From contig CAXUEY010000001.1 of assembly GCA_964250225.1 (NCBI GenBank), positions 28,186-92,185 on the forward strand: DNA of 64,000 nt, in the 5' to 3' direction. A program made the position numbers and the translations under genes. The stretch is from Paraktedonobacter sp964250225 (GTDB lineage: Bacteria > Chloroflexota > Ktedonobacteria > Ktedonobacterales > Ktedonobacteraceae). Position 1 is the first letter of the stretch. The number at the start of each line of letters is the position of its first letter. Below the pieces are notes generated by a model. That model worked only from the letters and a program-made list of their open reading frames with translations, was not told the origin of the DNA and did not search any database. Of this stretch, positions 1 to 7,910 are shown one piece after another.

Positions 1-330
1 AACGCCAAGACAGCTCGTTCCCAGTTGCTTGGTGGCATGACAATGGGCCTGTCTATGGCGCTCCACGAGGAGAGCGTGCTGGACCCGCGCTTCGGGGACT
101 ATGTGAACCACGATTTCGCGGAGTATCATATCGCGACCAACGCCGATGTTGGGACGATTGACATAGCCTGGATCGATGAGGACGACCCGTATATTAACCC
201 GATGGGCGCGAAAGGAATTGGCGAGATTGGCATTGTCGGCACCGCCGCTGCTATCGCCAACGCCGTGTATCACGCGACTGGCACCCGCATTCGCGATCTG
301 CCGATCACGCTCGATAAACTTCTGTCCTAA
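1..330 (+). CDS. Xanthine dehydrogenase-family molybdopterin-binding subunit, C-terminal fragment
   Basis: This is the last 109 codons of a molybdenum hydroxylase large subunit; the gene begins before the window and is open from base 1. Such subunits bind the Mo-molybdopterin cofactor and hydroxylate purines, aldehydes or aromatic acids. The visible part has the family's closing pattern: a glycine-rich stretch around LLGGMTMGLSMAL that packs against the cofactor, then NPMGAKGIGEIGIVG, which holds the conserved active-site Glu of the xanthine dehydrogenase family. The substrate cannot be told from this fragment. It ends 7 bp before a perfect inverted repeat that separates it from the convergent RidA gene. 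The partner FeS and FAD subunits would lie outside the window. Confidence 0.88.
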   Translation, partial: NAKTARSQLLGGMTMGLSMALHEESVLDPRFGDYVNHDFAEYHIATNADVGTIDIAWIDEDDPYINPMGAKGIGEIGIVGTAAAIANAVYHATGTRIRDLPITLDKLLS

Positions 331-337
331 AGCAGCC

Positions 338-384
338 GGGGAGCCATTTGGTGAGCTTTTCAAAAGCTCACCAAATGGCTCCCC
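338..384. terminator. Perfect 23-bp inverted repeat between convergent genes
   Basis: Arms 338-360 and 362-384 are exact reverse complements around a single C at 361. A/T runs (TTTT, AAAA) sit at the centre, not at the outer end. It lies between the end of the Mo-hydroxylase gene (+) and the end of ridA (-), so it would form a strong hairpin in both transcripts. There is no long U tract directly after either arm, so a bidirectional terminator is inferred from position and stability. Confidence 0.55.
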
Positions 385-417
385 ACGGCACTCCAAGAGG
401 TTTTTTGCTATATACGG

Positions 418-864
418 TCAATCTGAGATCTCCAGGATCATCTCGATCTCAACAGCACAGTTAAAGGGCAGTTGTGCCATGCCCACCGCCGAGCGCGCGT
501 GGCGACCCTTCTCGCCGAAGATCTCGACCAGCAGGTCAGAGGCGCCGTTGATGACTTTGGGCTGGTCGGTAAACGTATCCGCGCTATTCACCATAGCCAG
601 CAGCTTCACAATCCTGGCCACGCGATCCAGGTCTCCCAGTTCGGTCCGTACTGTACCAAGCAGATCGAGCGCGACTTCGCGTGCCGCCTGATAGCCCTGC
701 TCTATCGTGAGATCGCGGCCCAGTTTGCCCGTAGTCTGGCGCGAGGCATGCCCCGACACAAATAACAATTGTCCGCTACGCACTGCTGACACAAAATTCG
801 CAACCGGGGCGACACCATCGGGCAGTGTCAGGCCCAGTGCGGCAATTTTCTCTTCAATATGCAT
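418..864 (-). CDS. RidA family (YjgF/YER057c/UK114) protein
   Basis: The 148-residue protein matches the RidA fold family, whose best-studied members hydrolyse reactive enamine/imine intermediates from PLP enzymes to ketones and ammonia in the cytoplasm. It has the longer RidA-like layout (VSAVRSGQLLFVSGH near the N-terminus, a central AAREVALDLL helix, and an EIEMILEI closing strand). The ATG at 864 follows an AAGGGGAG ribosome site at good spacing; the reading frame upstream is longer but has no such signal. It starts 25 bp after the YkgJ-like gene on the same strand, so the two are probably co-transcribed. The exact substrate is unknown. Confidence 0.85.
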   Translation of the reverse strand: MHIEEKIAALGLTLPDGVAPVANFVSAVRSGQLLFVSGHASRQTTGKLGRDLTIEQGYQAAREVALDLLGTVRTELGDLDRVARIVKLLAMVNSADTFTDQPKVINGASDLLVEIFGEKGRHARSAVGMAQLPFNCAVEIEMILEISD

Positions 865-889
865 GCTATGCTCCCCTTTGTACTTTGCT

Positions 890-1153
890 TTAACTGACTT
901 CGGGCCAGGTGGCCTGTTCAAGAAACGTGAGATGGATGAGCGCCTCCTGGCGCGACTGGCCGCACATCTCCTCAGAAGGCTGGAAGAGGCGACAGATCCG
1001 CGGGCGTTCGGGTTTGCCAAAGAGCTTGCAGAGATTGTCGTCCGTCAATTGCACGCAACGTCTCCCCGCGGGCTTGCCCTGAGGCATCCCTGGAATAGAG
1101 GAAGAAATTGAGAGGGCGATACAACACGCCCCGCATCCAGCCCTGCATTCCAT
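890..1153 (-). CDS. YkgJ family cysteine-cluster (Zn/Fe-binding) protein
   Basis: This 87-residue protein carries the cysteine pattern of the YkgJ/CxxCxxCC family: Cys3, Cys7, Cys10, Cys11 near the N-terminus (CRAGCGACC), a central RRCVQL and CKLFG, and a final PRIC. These cysteines are thought to chelate zinc or iron; the function of the family is not established. It is shorter than many homologues but has every expected cysteine. The ATG at 1153 has an AAGGGAG ribosome site 8 nt upstream. It is the first gene of a likely two-gene unit with ridA. Confidence 0.85.
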   Translation of the reverse strand: MECRAGCGACCIALSISSSIPGMPQGKPAGRRCVQLTDDNLCKLFGKPERPRICRLFQPSEEMCGQSRQEALIHLTFLEQATWPEVS

Positions 1154-1270
1154 GCAAGCGCTCCCTTATGACAGGCGACGGCATCAAACTATTGCTTTCA
1201 GTATAGCATATGCTATGGGCGCCTCGGAGTTATGGAAAGGTGGGAGCAACTGTTCTCGACAAGAAGAGGT

Positions 1271-1384
1271 GGGGGGGGGGGGGGGGGGGGGGCGGGGGGT
1301 GGTGGGGGGGCGCNNNNNNNNNNCCCCCCCTCCCTCCGCGGCTCGCCGCTCGTCGCCCGTCCGCCGCTCCGCCCCCCCCCCCCC
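1271..1384. other. Assembly gap (N 1314-1323) with poly-G and poly-C flanks
   Basis: Ten Ns at 1314-1323 are flanked by a G-rich run on the left and a C-rich run on the right. The left edge (AAGAAGAGGTGGGG) reappears as its near reverse complement after the right run (CCCCACCCTCTTCTT). The region is non-coding between two minus-strand genes. The homopolymers at both contig ends look like sequencing or joining artefacts, so base calls here should not be trusted. Confidence 0.8.
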
Positions 1385-1426
1385 ACCCTCTTCTTTAAGG
1401 CGCCTCATCAGGACAGGACGCTGCCT

Positions 1427-2257
1427 TTATGCTTGTGGCAACGGTACCGCGTTGGCTGGTACCTGAATATTCACGGGTGCGTTAAATTTGCTAAAATTGA
1501 ACTGGAGCTTCACATCAGTCGGTCCAACTGTCGTCGACGCGCTCGTCGTTTGTCCATTGAGCGAAACCTGACTCTGGGCCACAACATCCAATTGCGCCTG
1601 GTGAACATACCAGGTTGACTGATCGATCCACACATCCAGGGTCGCTTTCTGCAACTGGCTTTGCACACTGCTCGAAAGCAGTCCGTTTAACTGCACCGAG
1701 AGTTGCTGTAAGGTCTGCGGATCAAACGTCGCGGTGATATGCTCAAGCGTCGCACCATTCAACACCTCCTGCCCATGATCGGTCAGTTTGGCGTTTTGCA
1801 GCAGGCCCAGAATCTGCCCCATGCGCCCGGTCAGGCTCTGCGAGAAAAAGTTCTGCGCACCATCTTTGATCTGACTCTTCGCAAGAAAGTACCAGGTGCC
1901 GTTTTTCCCACGTAGATAGACTTTTTGCCCGCTACTGACCAGCGAAATGACTGGTACGTTCCCCAACTGGAGATCAACGGATACCTGGTCGGGATTCGCA
2001 ACATCGCTATGCCCGGTCACGCTAAAGGTCAAACCGCCGCCGTTGGTGTTGGTCGTGGGCGTGCTCGACGCTACATTGACATTGGCCTGAAAATCGACAT
2101 GGGCCGATTTCAACTGATTCATCGCACCAGCGCTATTCTGGATCATCTGTGCGGGAGAAGGAGCACTGGCGGTCAAACCGGGCATGCCACAAGCAGCCAG
2201 CAGAAAGAGCAAACCTACCAGCGTGGTGAGGAATAGATACTTTTTCGGTGTATGCAT
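1427..2257 (-). CDS. LppX/LprAFG-like lipoprotein
   Basis: A 276-residue exported lipoprotein. The N-terminus has two lysines, a hydrophobic stretch and the lipobox LAAC at about residues 20-23, so Cys23 would be lipidated after signal peptidase II cleavage. The body fits the LppX/LprAFG fold: a start helix with repeated SAHVDF-type strands, then KVYLRGKNGTWY and a DVWIDQSTWYVHQ strand typical of this half-barrel. Characterised mycobacterial relatives carry lipids across the cell envelope; that role is only inferred here. The ATG at 2257 has AAAGGA 11 nt upstream. It stands alone between a gap region and a divergent nucleosidase gene. Confidence 0.8.
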   Translation of the reverse strand: MHTPKKYLFLTTLVGLLFLLAACGMPGLTASAPSPAQMIQNSAGAMNQLKSAHVDFQANVNVASSTPTTNTNGGGLTFSVTGHSDVANPDQVSVDLQLGNVPVISLVSSGQKVYLRGKNGTWYFLAKSQIKDGAQNFFSQSLTGRMGQILGLLQNAKLTDHGQEVLNGATLEHITATFDPQTLQQLSVQLNGLLSSSVQSQLQKATLDVWIDQSTWYVHQAQLDVVAQSQVSLNGQTTSASTTVGPTDVKLQFNFSKFNAPVNIQVPANAVPLPQA

Positions 2258-2576
2258 TGTTTAAGCATCCTTTCAAAAGGAAAAACACTAGAAGTTTCCA
2301 TAGGTATCGTGCAGTTCAATGTATGAAAAAAGATGCATACCCTGGCCACTTCATCCGTTACTCGTATATAGGCTATCGCTATATGATAGTATACAGTTTT
2401 TCCTACAAATAGGCAGCATTATGTGGCATTTGTCCTACTGGAACGCTAGCAGGACGAAGCGTGAAAATGTTCGAGGCAGGCGGGCGACATTGATGCTGAG
2501 GTCTGTGGTACACTGCATATCGAAGCTCCGCAGTCCTGACCACGAGATGGGTGATCCTTCCTGAAAGGAATTTGAT

Positions 2577-3251
2577 ATGCAGACTTTGATAGTTCTGCCT
2601 CTTGAAGAAGAACTGGCTTTCCTTACCCAAAGTTTACAAACGCAAGGTTTCGCAGAGAGTATCCAGGCTGTAGGAAAGCTCGCTGGCCATTGCTTTCCCG
2701 CACTGGGAATAACGCTCGCACACGGCGGACATGGCAAGGCACAGTCAGCTCTGCAAACACAACATTTGATCGATCATAGCGAACACATCGATCTTGTGAT
2801 CTGCGCGGGTGCAGCGGGAGCCTTAGCTCCTGGCATTGCGGTTGGTGACCTTGTGGTGGCAGAAACAACGATTGAGCACGATTACCTCCTGAAATTCGTG
2901 CAGCGTCCCGCCCCACAATTTGCAGGTTCGCAGGAGATATTAGCGCATTTGCGTGGCAGCCAGTATCGCCTGCATCCGGCCCAGGTGCATTATGGGATGA
3001 TCGCCAGTGGCGACGAGGACATCGTTGCCATTGAACGTGCTCTGGAATTGCACCTCCAGACGAGCGCACTGGCTGTCGCCTGGGAAGGCGCGGGAGTGGC
3101 TCGCGCCTGCCGCTTCAGCAACGTCTCTTATCTTGAAATACGCGGCATCACCGATACAGCCGATCACGATGCACCAGCGGTTTTTGCGACGAATCTCGCG
3201 CTTGCTATGGAGAATCTAGGAAGATTCATTGTGCAAGTAAATGAGCTATGA
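2577..3251 (+). CDS. MTA/SAH nucleosidase-like phosphorylase superfamily protein
   Basis: The 224-residue protein resembles 5'-methylthioadenosine/S-adenosylhomocysteine nucleosidase. Visible family signatures are an N-terminal acidic PLEEEL, the glycine strand ICAGAAGALAPGIAVGDLVV, an ASGDED loop, a WEGAGVA stretch equivalent to the ribose-binding MEgAa motif, and IRGITDTAD, whose final Asp corresponds to the catalytic proton donor. Met of the MEgA motif is replaced by Trp, so substrate choice may differ. The start ATG is preceded by GAAAGGAA. It ends 5 bp before the convergent M48 protease gene. It could also belong to the futalosine hydrolase branch; the sequence alone does not decide. Confidence 0.72.
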   Translation: MQTLIVLPLEEELAFLTQSLQTQGFAESIQAVGKLAGHCFPALGITLAHGGHGKAQSALQTQHLIDHSEHIDLVICAGAAGALAPGIAVGDLVVAETTIEHDYLLKFVQRPAPQFAGSQEILAHLRGSQYRLHPAQVHYGMIASGDEDIVAIERALELHLQTSALAVAWEGAGVARACRFSNVSYLEIRGITDTADHDAPAVFATNLALAMENLGRFIVQVNEL

Positions 3252-3256
3252 CTAGC

Positions 3257-4261
3257 TTAGACGACCTCTCCTCCACAATAGCTGCAAAAGCGCCGGTTGC
3301 TCTGCGCGCGTTTGCAATGTGGACACACGATCAAACGATCCTCGCTTGCCGCGCTCTGGTTGGCTTCGTTCGATTGTGAACCGTTGCGCGGAGGAATCGT
3401 TGAACCAGCTTTGCGTTTGTACTGACCTGCCAGGATATCGCGGTATTCGCTACCATCGCCCCATTTGACGGCTTCGCTGGCTCGTACAATCAGCATAGGG
3501 TGGGTGGTCGGCGCGACCAGCAGACTCTTATACATCCGATCAAGCATGCTCACATCGACTGCGCGATAGAGTTCCGCCTGCTGCAAAAATTCAGCGGCGT
3601 TCATCTGGTCACGCTGAAAAAGGGTGCCACCGGCCAGCTTCATCATCAGCGTGAGCAACACCTGCGGGTCTTGCACAGCCAGCAGGGAGGCGCGATCAGC
3701 CGAGAATTCCGACATGCGATCCCATTCAAGGAGCGCGGCTTCCAGCGAGTAACCGATCAGGCGTCCGATCCCCAAAGTGAGTTCGCCAAGCAACTGAATC
3801 AACAGGCTGATGCTGCGTGCCATCGTCTTATACAGCACATGCCCGCTCTTGATATGTCCCAGTTCGTGCGCGATAACCGCCATAATCTCGTTCTCGGTCA
3901 GCAGATCGACCAGCCCGGAATGCAGAATAATATACGGATGATCGTGGCCGCTAGTCATCGCGTTGACCAGAGGGGTCTGAGCAACATAGAGTTCTGGCAT
4001 GGGCATATCGAGAATGGCGCAGGCTTCGCGCAACGAGGAGTAGAGGCGCGGGCACTGCGTCGGCGAAACGCGCACCGACTGCGCCACATTCATGATATAG
4101 GCCACTCTCTCAGGGAAGAGTTCGATGAATTTGCGCACAGCAATATCCAGGCCCGGTATTTTCTGTAAAGCGGCCAGGGCCTTGCGATCAAAGGGATGCT
4201 GAAGCGCAGCCGAGTCCAATTGGGGAAATTGATGCCGTGCTCCTGGCTGGGCAGCTGACAT
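3257..4261 (-). CDS. M48 family metalloprotease with C-terminal zinc ribbon
   Basis: A 334-residue protease of the HtpX/M48 type. The zinc-binding HELGH motif is at residues 132-136 and the third ligand lies in the FSADRAS motif further on, both complete. Hydrophobic stretches around the catalytic helix (SISLLIQLLGELTLGIG) suggest membrane association. The last 30 residues form a separate zinc ribbon with CPHC and CSYC pairs, an addition not found in classical HtpX. The start has AAGGAG at ideal spacing. A small conserved gene ends 24 bp upstream and is probably co-transcribed. Likely role: membrane protein quality control; substrates unknown. Confidence 0.88.
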   Translation of the reverse strand: MSAAQPGARHQFPQLDSAALQHPFDRKALAALQKIPGLDIAVRKFIELFPERVAYIMNVAQSVRVSPTQCPRLYSSLREACAILDMPMPELYVAQTPLVNAMTSGHDHPYIILHSGLVDLLTENEIMAVIAHELGHIKSGHVLYKTMARSISLLIQLLGELTLGIGRLIGYSLEAALLEWDRMSEFSADRASLLAVQDPQVLLTLMMKLAGGTLFQRDQMNAAEFLQQAELYRAVDVSMLDRMYKSLLVAPTTHPMLIVRASEAVKWGDGSEYRDILAGQYKRKAGSTIPPRNGSQSNEANQSAASEDRLIVCPHCKRAQSNRRFCSYCGGEVV

Positions 4262-4285
4262 GGCAAGCTCCTTTTCGGTCCAACG

Positions 4286-4618
4286 TTACATTTCAAATTT
4301 GACGCTCACCGGCGGCAAGTCAAGTTGTGCTGCCGTGCGCGCCCATGAGCGGATGGCGTGAGCCATGATTTCATTATCGCGCGGCTGACGTAACTTCTCA
4401 GGCTGAGCCGCACTTCTAACGACGACATAAATCTGCCAGCCGCCTTTCACGCGTTTCATCCCCGCCGGACTGGACACACGCAGGGCCTCCGCGAGCCGGG
4501 GCGATTGCCGATGAAGGACAAGCAAAATATCTGACCAGTACTCATACAGGATCGCATTAAACTGTTCGGTAAAATTTTCAGTTGTCACACGCGGCGGCTG
4601 TTCCATTATGATCTCCAT
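4286..4618 (-). CDS. Small hypothetical protein upstream of the M48 protease
   Basis: A 110-residue soluble protein with no signal peptide and no family I recognise. It contains a tryptophan-rich amphipathic segment (ILYEYWSDILLVL) and a GGWQIYVVVRSA strand. Two in-frame ATGs compete: the one at 4618 has AAAGGGG eight bases upstream, and the one at 4606 has GGAG inside the coding start. The first is preferred. It lies 24 bp before the protease gene on the same strand, so it may be an operon partner. Function unknown. Confidence 0.6.
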   Translation of the reverse strand: MEIIMEQPPRVTTENFTEQFNAILYEYWSDILLVLHRQSPRLAEALRVSSPAGMKRVKGGWQIYVVVRSAAQPEKLRQPRDNEIMAHAIRSWARTAAQLDLPPVSVKFEM

Positions 4619-4748
4619 TTTCGGTACCCCTTTGCTTCATCTATGGGGTTCCTGACAGCATCTCCTCCCTGGTGAGTGAAGACCAGCGTGTCACAAGTAT
4701 ACCATATCGCCTACCGTTTTTCCCTCCATCTTTTTCCTCAGGCCATTA

Positions 4749-5351
4749 TTAGCGATCTTCCAGAGATGGCCAACCGAGAGCGAAAATCACATGCTCTGTA
4801 TCCAAATCAGGACGCCGTAGCAGCCCGGCTCGCTCGGCAGTTCGGATGGAGGGAATATTCTCCGCCCTCGTGCGAGCAATGACAGGCCAGATGGGAAGAT
4901 GTGTGCGGGCCAGAGTCACTGCTATCCGAGCGAGTTCGGTGGCATAGCCGTGACCCCAGGCGCTGGGTGTGAAGCGGTAATACAGGTTGAGCACATCGCG
5001 ATCACGCCAGACTCGATGCTCTACGCCACCAAAGCCGATGACCTTCTCCTCTTGCGCAAGAGTAACAGCCCAATATCCGAAACCAGAGGTGTCCCAGCCC
5101 TGTAGGCAGGCCCGCAACATCTCTTCACTGGTTGCGAGATCAGAATGGGGAGTAGCGGGACTGTAGCGGTAGGTCGCCGGATCACCGTGCACAGCGAACA
5201 TCGCAGGTCCACCTGTCGGCTGCAAGCGGCGTAGGACGAGGCGCGCAGTTGCCACCTCGTTAAAGATGGCCGCGAGCTCGGCGGGTTTGGGAAATGTGCC
5301 ATCTGTCAGAGCGATGGGCAGATACTGTCTCTGCGTGGCGTCGTTTTCCAT
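4749..5351 (-). CDS. GNAT family N-acetyltransferase (RimJ/RimL-like)
   Basis: The 200-residue protein fits the Acetyltransf_3 layout: ATARLVLRRLQPTGG at the start of the domain, an EKVIGFGG strand, LYYRFTPSAWGHGYATE where the acetyl-CoA pyrophosphate loop lies (the R/QxxGxG/A region reads WGHGYA), and an ENIPSIRTAERAGL helix typical of RimJ/RimL members. It probably transfers acetyl from acetyl-CoA to an amine, either a protein N-terminus or a small molecule; the substrate is not evident. The ATG at 5351 has AGAGGAAA upstream. It is monocistronic, with the deacetylase-like gene on the same strand 114 bp upstream. Confidence 0.85.
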   Translation of the reverse strand: MENDATQRQYLPIALTDGTFPKPAELAAIFNEVATARLVLRRLQPTGGPAMFAVHGDPATYRYSPATPHSDLATSEEMLRACLQGWDTSGFGYWAVTLAQEEKVIGFGGVEHRVWRDRDVLNLYYRFTPSAWGHGYATELARIAVTLARTHLPIWPVIARTRAENIPSIRTAERAGLLRRPDLDTEHVIFALGWPSLEDR

Positions 5352-5465
5352 AAATCTTTTCCTCTCCAGCGTTTAAGCCACAAGAAGCGCCAGCATCAAA
5401 TGGTAAATCAACGTTGCTGGCGACCTAAACTCGGCTGCATCCGTATATTTCATGGCTATAAGCAA

Positions 5466-6605
5466 TCACAGCTTCCACCATTGCTTATGCCACGCACGAG
5501 CCTGCGCCAGGGACTCGCGCGTGGCAGGTGTAAAGATGGTCGCGCTGCGTTCAAGCTCGGATGTGTCAGCGTTGAGATCGACGATGCCCTGATCGACACC
5601 GAGCAGCCCCTCGACTACACCAGCGGTACAATAGGGTACGTAAGAAGCGCTATAGCCACCCTCCTGCAGCACGACTAGGCGTCCGCCGCACACGTGGCAG
5701 GCGAGGTCGCGCATGAGCGCGGACATGCGGCGGAAACCGGCCATCGTGACCATCATCTGAGCCAGCGGATCGAGCCAGTTGGGGTCTTGCCCGGCAGAGA
5801 CAATGATCAACTGTGGACGGTAGCACAGACCAATTGGCAGGACCAGTTGCTCAAAGGCGGCCTGGTAGCCACGATCTCCAGTACCAGCGGGCAAGGGGAT
5901 ATTGACGGTATAACCGGCTCCGGCCCCAACGCCTATCTGTTCCAATTCACCGGCCAGTTTGGGATACCAGTTCTGCTGATGCAACGAGACAAAGAGCACG
6001 CCTGGATCGGCATAGAAGGCATCCTGGGTGCCGTTACCATGATGCACATCCCAATCCACGATCATCACGCGCTCCAGGCCGTAGACGTTGCGCGCGTAGT
6101 GTGCTGCCAGAGCTGCATTGTTAAAAACACAAAAGCCCATACCGTGATTGCTCAACGCGTGATGGCCCGGCGGGCGCAACAGCGCGTAAGCATTGCTCAC
6201 CTCACCCTCAAGGACGGCTCTAACAGCCTCAAGCGCGCCTCCAACTGCGTAGAACGCCGCCTCCAAAGAAGCTGGGCTGAGCGAGCAATCCGCCTCCAAT
6301 GCGCCCCAGGTTCCAAGCGCTGGTCCGCCCTGCACGTGAGCGCGCAATCCAGTGAGATAGTCGCGGGTATGATAGGCTAACACCTCATCCTCGCTCGCCA
6401 CGCGGGCCGCGATAGGCTGCATCAACGCCGTCAGCCCCGCGCCATCCAGAAATTGTTTGGTGCGCCGCGTGATCTGGACCGTGGATGGGTTCGCTTCGGG
6501 ATCGAGCGCAAACGAACCGGCGTGCGTGACTACGGTCGTTTGCGACCCGGTATCGTAGTTCAAAAAATGCTCGTCAAAGACCAGACCGGTGGAGTGGGCA
6601 GGCAT
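5466..6605 (-). CDS. Class II histone deacetylase-family amidohydrolase
   Basis: A member of the arginase/deacetylase superfamily (379 residues from the chosen start). The active-site signatures are intact: RPPGHHA (about residues 145-150) with the paired histidines, and DWDVHHGNGT (184-193) with zinc ligands Asp and His; SAGQDPNWLDPLAQM provides the later Asp region and LQEGGY closes the site. Bacterial relatives hydrolyse acetylated polyamines, acetoin-type compounds or acyl-lysine. The ATG at 6605 has AAAGGA 11 nt upstream. An earlier in-frame ATG (6656) and TTG (6659) lack a ribosome site but would add 17-18 residues. It starts at TGLVFDEHFLNYDTG, the usual family start. Confidence 0.88.
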   Translation of the reverse strand: MPAHSTGLVFDEHFLNYDTGSQTTVVTHAGSFALDPEANPSTVQITRRTKQFLDGAGLTALMQPIAARVASEDEVLAYHTRDYLTGLRAHVQGGPALGTWGALEADCSLSPASLEAAFYAVGGALEAVRAVLEGEVSNAYALLRPPGHHALSNHGMGFCVFNNAALAAHYARNVYGLERVMIVDWDVHHGNGTQDAFYADPGVLFVSLHQQNWYPKLAGELEQIGVGAGAGYTVNIPLPAGTGDRGYQAAFEQLVLPIGLCYRPQLIIVSAGQDPNWLDPLAQMMVTMAGFRRMSALMRDLACHVCGGRLVVLQEGGYSASYVPYCTAGVVEGLLGVDQGIVDLNADTSELERSATIFTPATRESLAQARAWHKQWWKL

Positions 6606-6926
6606 AAGGCTTGCGGTCCTTTCCAAAAACGCTTCTGTCGAGTATACTCTAATCATCAAGATGTTTGATACTATACGACAGAAAACCCTGCCAATTCTAG
6701 CAATCAGGAGCGCAAAGCAGCCGATGCATAAATATTGACGCTGACACGTCTCTCAACATGATAACTGTTCGCTAATCTATCTCACGTGTATCCTCGCACA
6801 TGGGATGGTTGTTGCATGCACCTTTGCCTCTCTCCATCGTGCCCGTGCGCCGCCATTGCCTCCTCTGCTTCCCTCACCTACTTTTGTACCCCGCTCTGTC
6901 ATGATACAAAAAGGAGATCCTATTCC
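6606..6926. other. Divergent intergenic region, 321 bp
   Basis: This holds the upstream regions of the deacetylase-like gene (-) and the streptomycin-kinase-like gene (+). No ORF with coding character was seen. A ribosome site AAGGAG lies at 6911-6916 for the plus-strand gene. No confident promoter pair or repeat was found. Confidence 0.5.
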
Positions 6927-7850
6927 ATGTCTGTTATTCCCGCCGATTTTGCGCGAAAGATGTACGATTTTCATGGCCAGGAAAAAGCGAGCGCGTGGCT
7001 GGCAAAGCTGCCTGCTATCCTGGCAGAGTGCGCCGAACGCTGGCAACTGACCATTTTTCCGCCATTCCCCAATCTTTCTTTTCACTACGCGGCTCCCGCA
7101 GAACGCGCTGATGGCACGCCGGTGGTGATTAAAGCCTGTTCACCAACCGGCGAGTTCGCGGAAGAGGCTGAGGCTCTGCGACTGTTCCAGGATGGCGGTA
7201 TGGCCCGTTTGTTGGAGATCGATGAAGGGCGCGAGGTCATACTAATGGAGCGTCTGTTACCCGGCACGCTTCTCAGTAGCCTGGTGCCAGAGCAGGATGA
7301 GCGCGCAACCTCGATCCTGACCGCGGTGATGAAGCGTATCTGGCGACCTGTGCCTGCTCAGCACGCTTTTCCCACGGTAGAGGGTTGGGGCAGCGGGCTG
7401 GAGCATCTGCGCCCGCAGTATCACGGCGGTTATGGTCCCTTTCCGCCGCGCCTGGTTCAGGAGGCCCAGGCGTCGTTCCACGAGCTATCCGCCTCATCAC
7501 CTCAACACATGCTGCTGCATGGCGACCTGCACCACGAGAATATTCTGCTCGCGGGCGAGACGTGGCGCGCCATCGACCCCAAAGGCGTGGTAGGCGATCC
7601 CGGCTATGAAACGGGCGCGCTGTTCTATAATCCCCTGGACTGGATGGCCACTGCGCCCGACCCGCGCAAGATGCTACTCCGACGCCTTGACCAGCTGGCT
7701 GAAGAACTGGAGATGGATCGCGAGCGCATCCGTGGCTGGGGGCTGGCCCAGAGCGTGCTCTCAGCCTGGTGGGACGTTGAGAACGACCCTACAGCTACGC
7801 CGCCGCATGATGTGCTGACCTGCGCGGAAATGCTTTCTAGTATCAAGTAG
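6927..7850 (+). CDS. Aminoglycoside/hydroxyurea resistance kinase family (APH(6)-like)
   Basis: A 307-residue kinase of the streptomycin 6-kinase type. It has the phosphotransferase loop HGDLHHENIL (His at about 198, catalytic Asp two residues later) and the Mg-binding IDPKGVVGDPGYE motif characteristic of the APH(6)/hydroxyurea kinase family. The N-lobe shows VVIKACSP with the ATP-contact lysine and EVILMERLLPG as the hinge. The longer upstream reading frame is discarded because ATG 6927 follows AAGGAG. Established relatives phosphorylate streptomycin or hydroxyurea; the natural substrate in soil bacteria is often unknown, so resistance is an inference. It stands alone. Confidence 0.85.
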   Translation: MSVIPADFARKMYDFHGQEKASAWLAKLPAILAECAERWQLTIFPPFPNLSFHYAAPAERADGTPVVIKACSPTGEFAEEAEALRLFQDGGMARLLEIDEGREVILMERLLPGTLLSSLVPEQDERATSILTAVMKRIWRPVPAQHAFPTVEGWGSGLEHLRPQYHGGYGPFPPRLVQEAQASFHELSASSPQHMLLHGDLHHENILLAGETWRAIDPKGVVGDPGYETGALFYNPLDWMATAPDPRKMLLRRLDQLAEELEMDRERIRGWGLAQSVLSAWWDVENDPTATPPHDVLTCAEMLSSIK

Positions 7851-7910
7851 ACTGTATGGGCACAATTGCCTGGTAACGCGCGAAACAGACAGGGCAGCGG
7901 ACGCGCATGT

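Noticed and set aside
1152..1466. Frames running through the N gap (Gly/Pro runs)
   Set aside because: They come from poly-G/poly-C around a gap and have no biological support.
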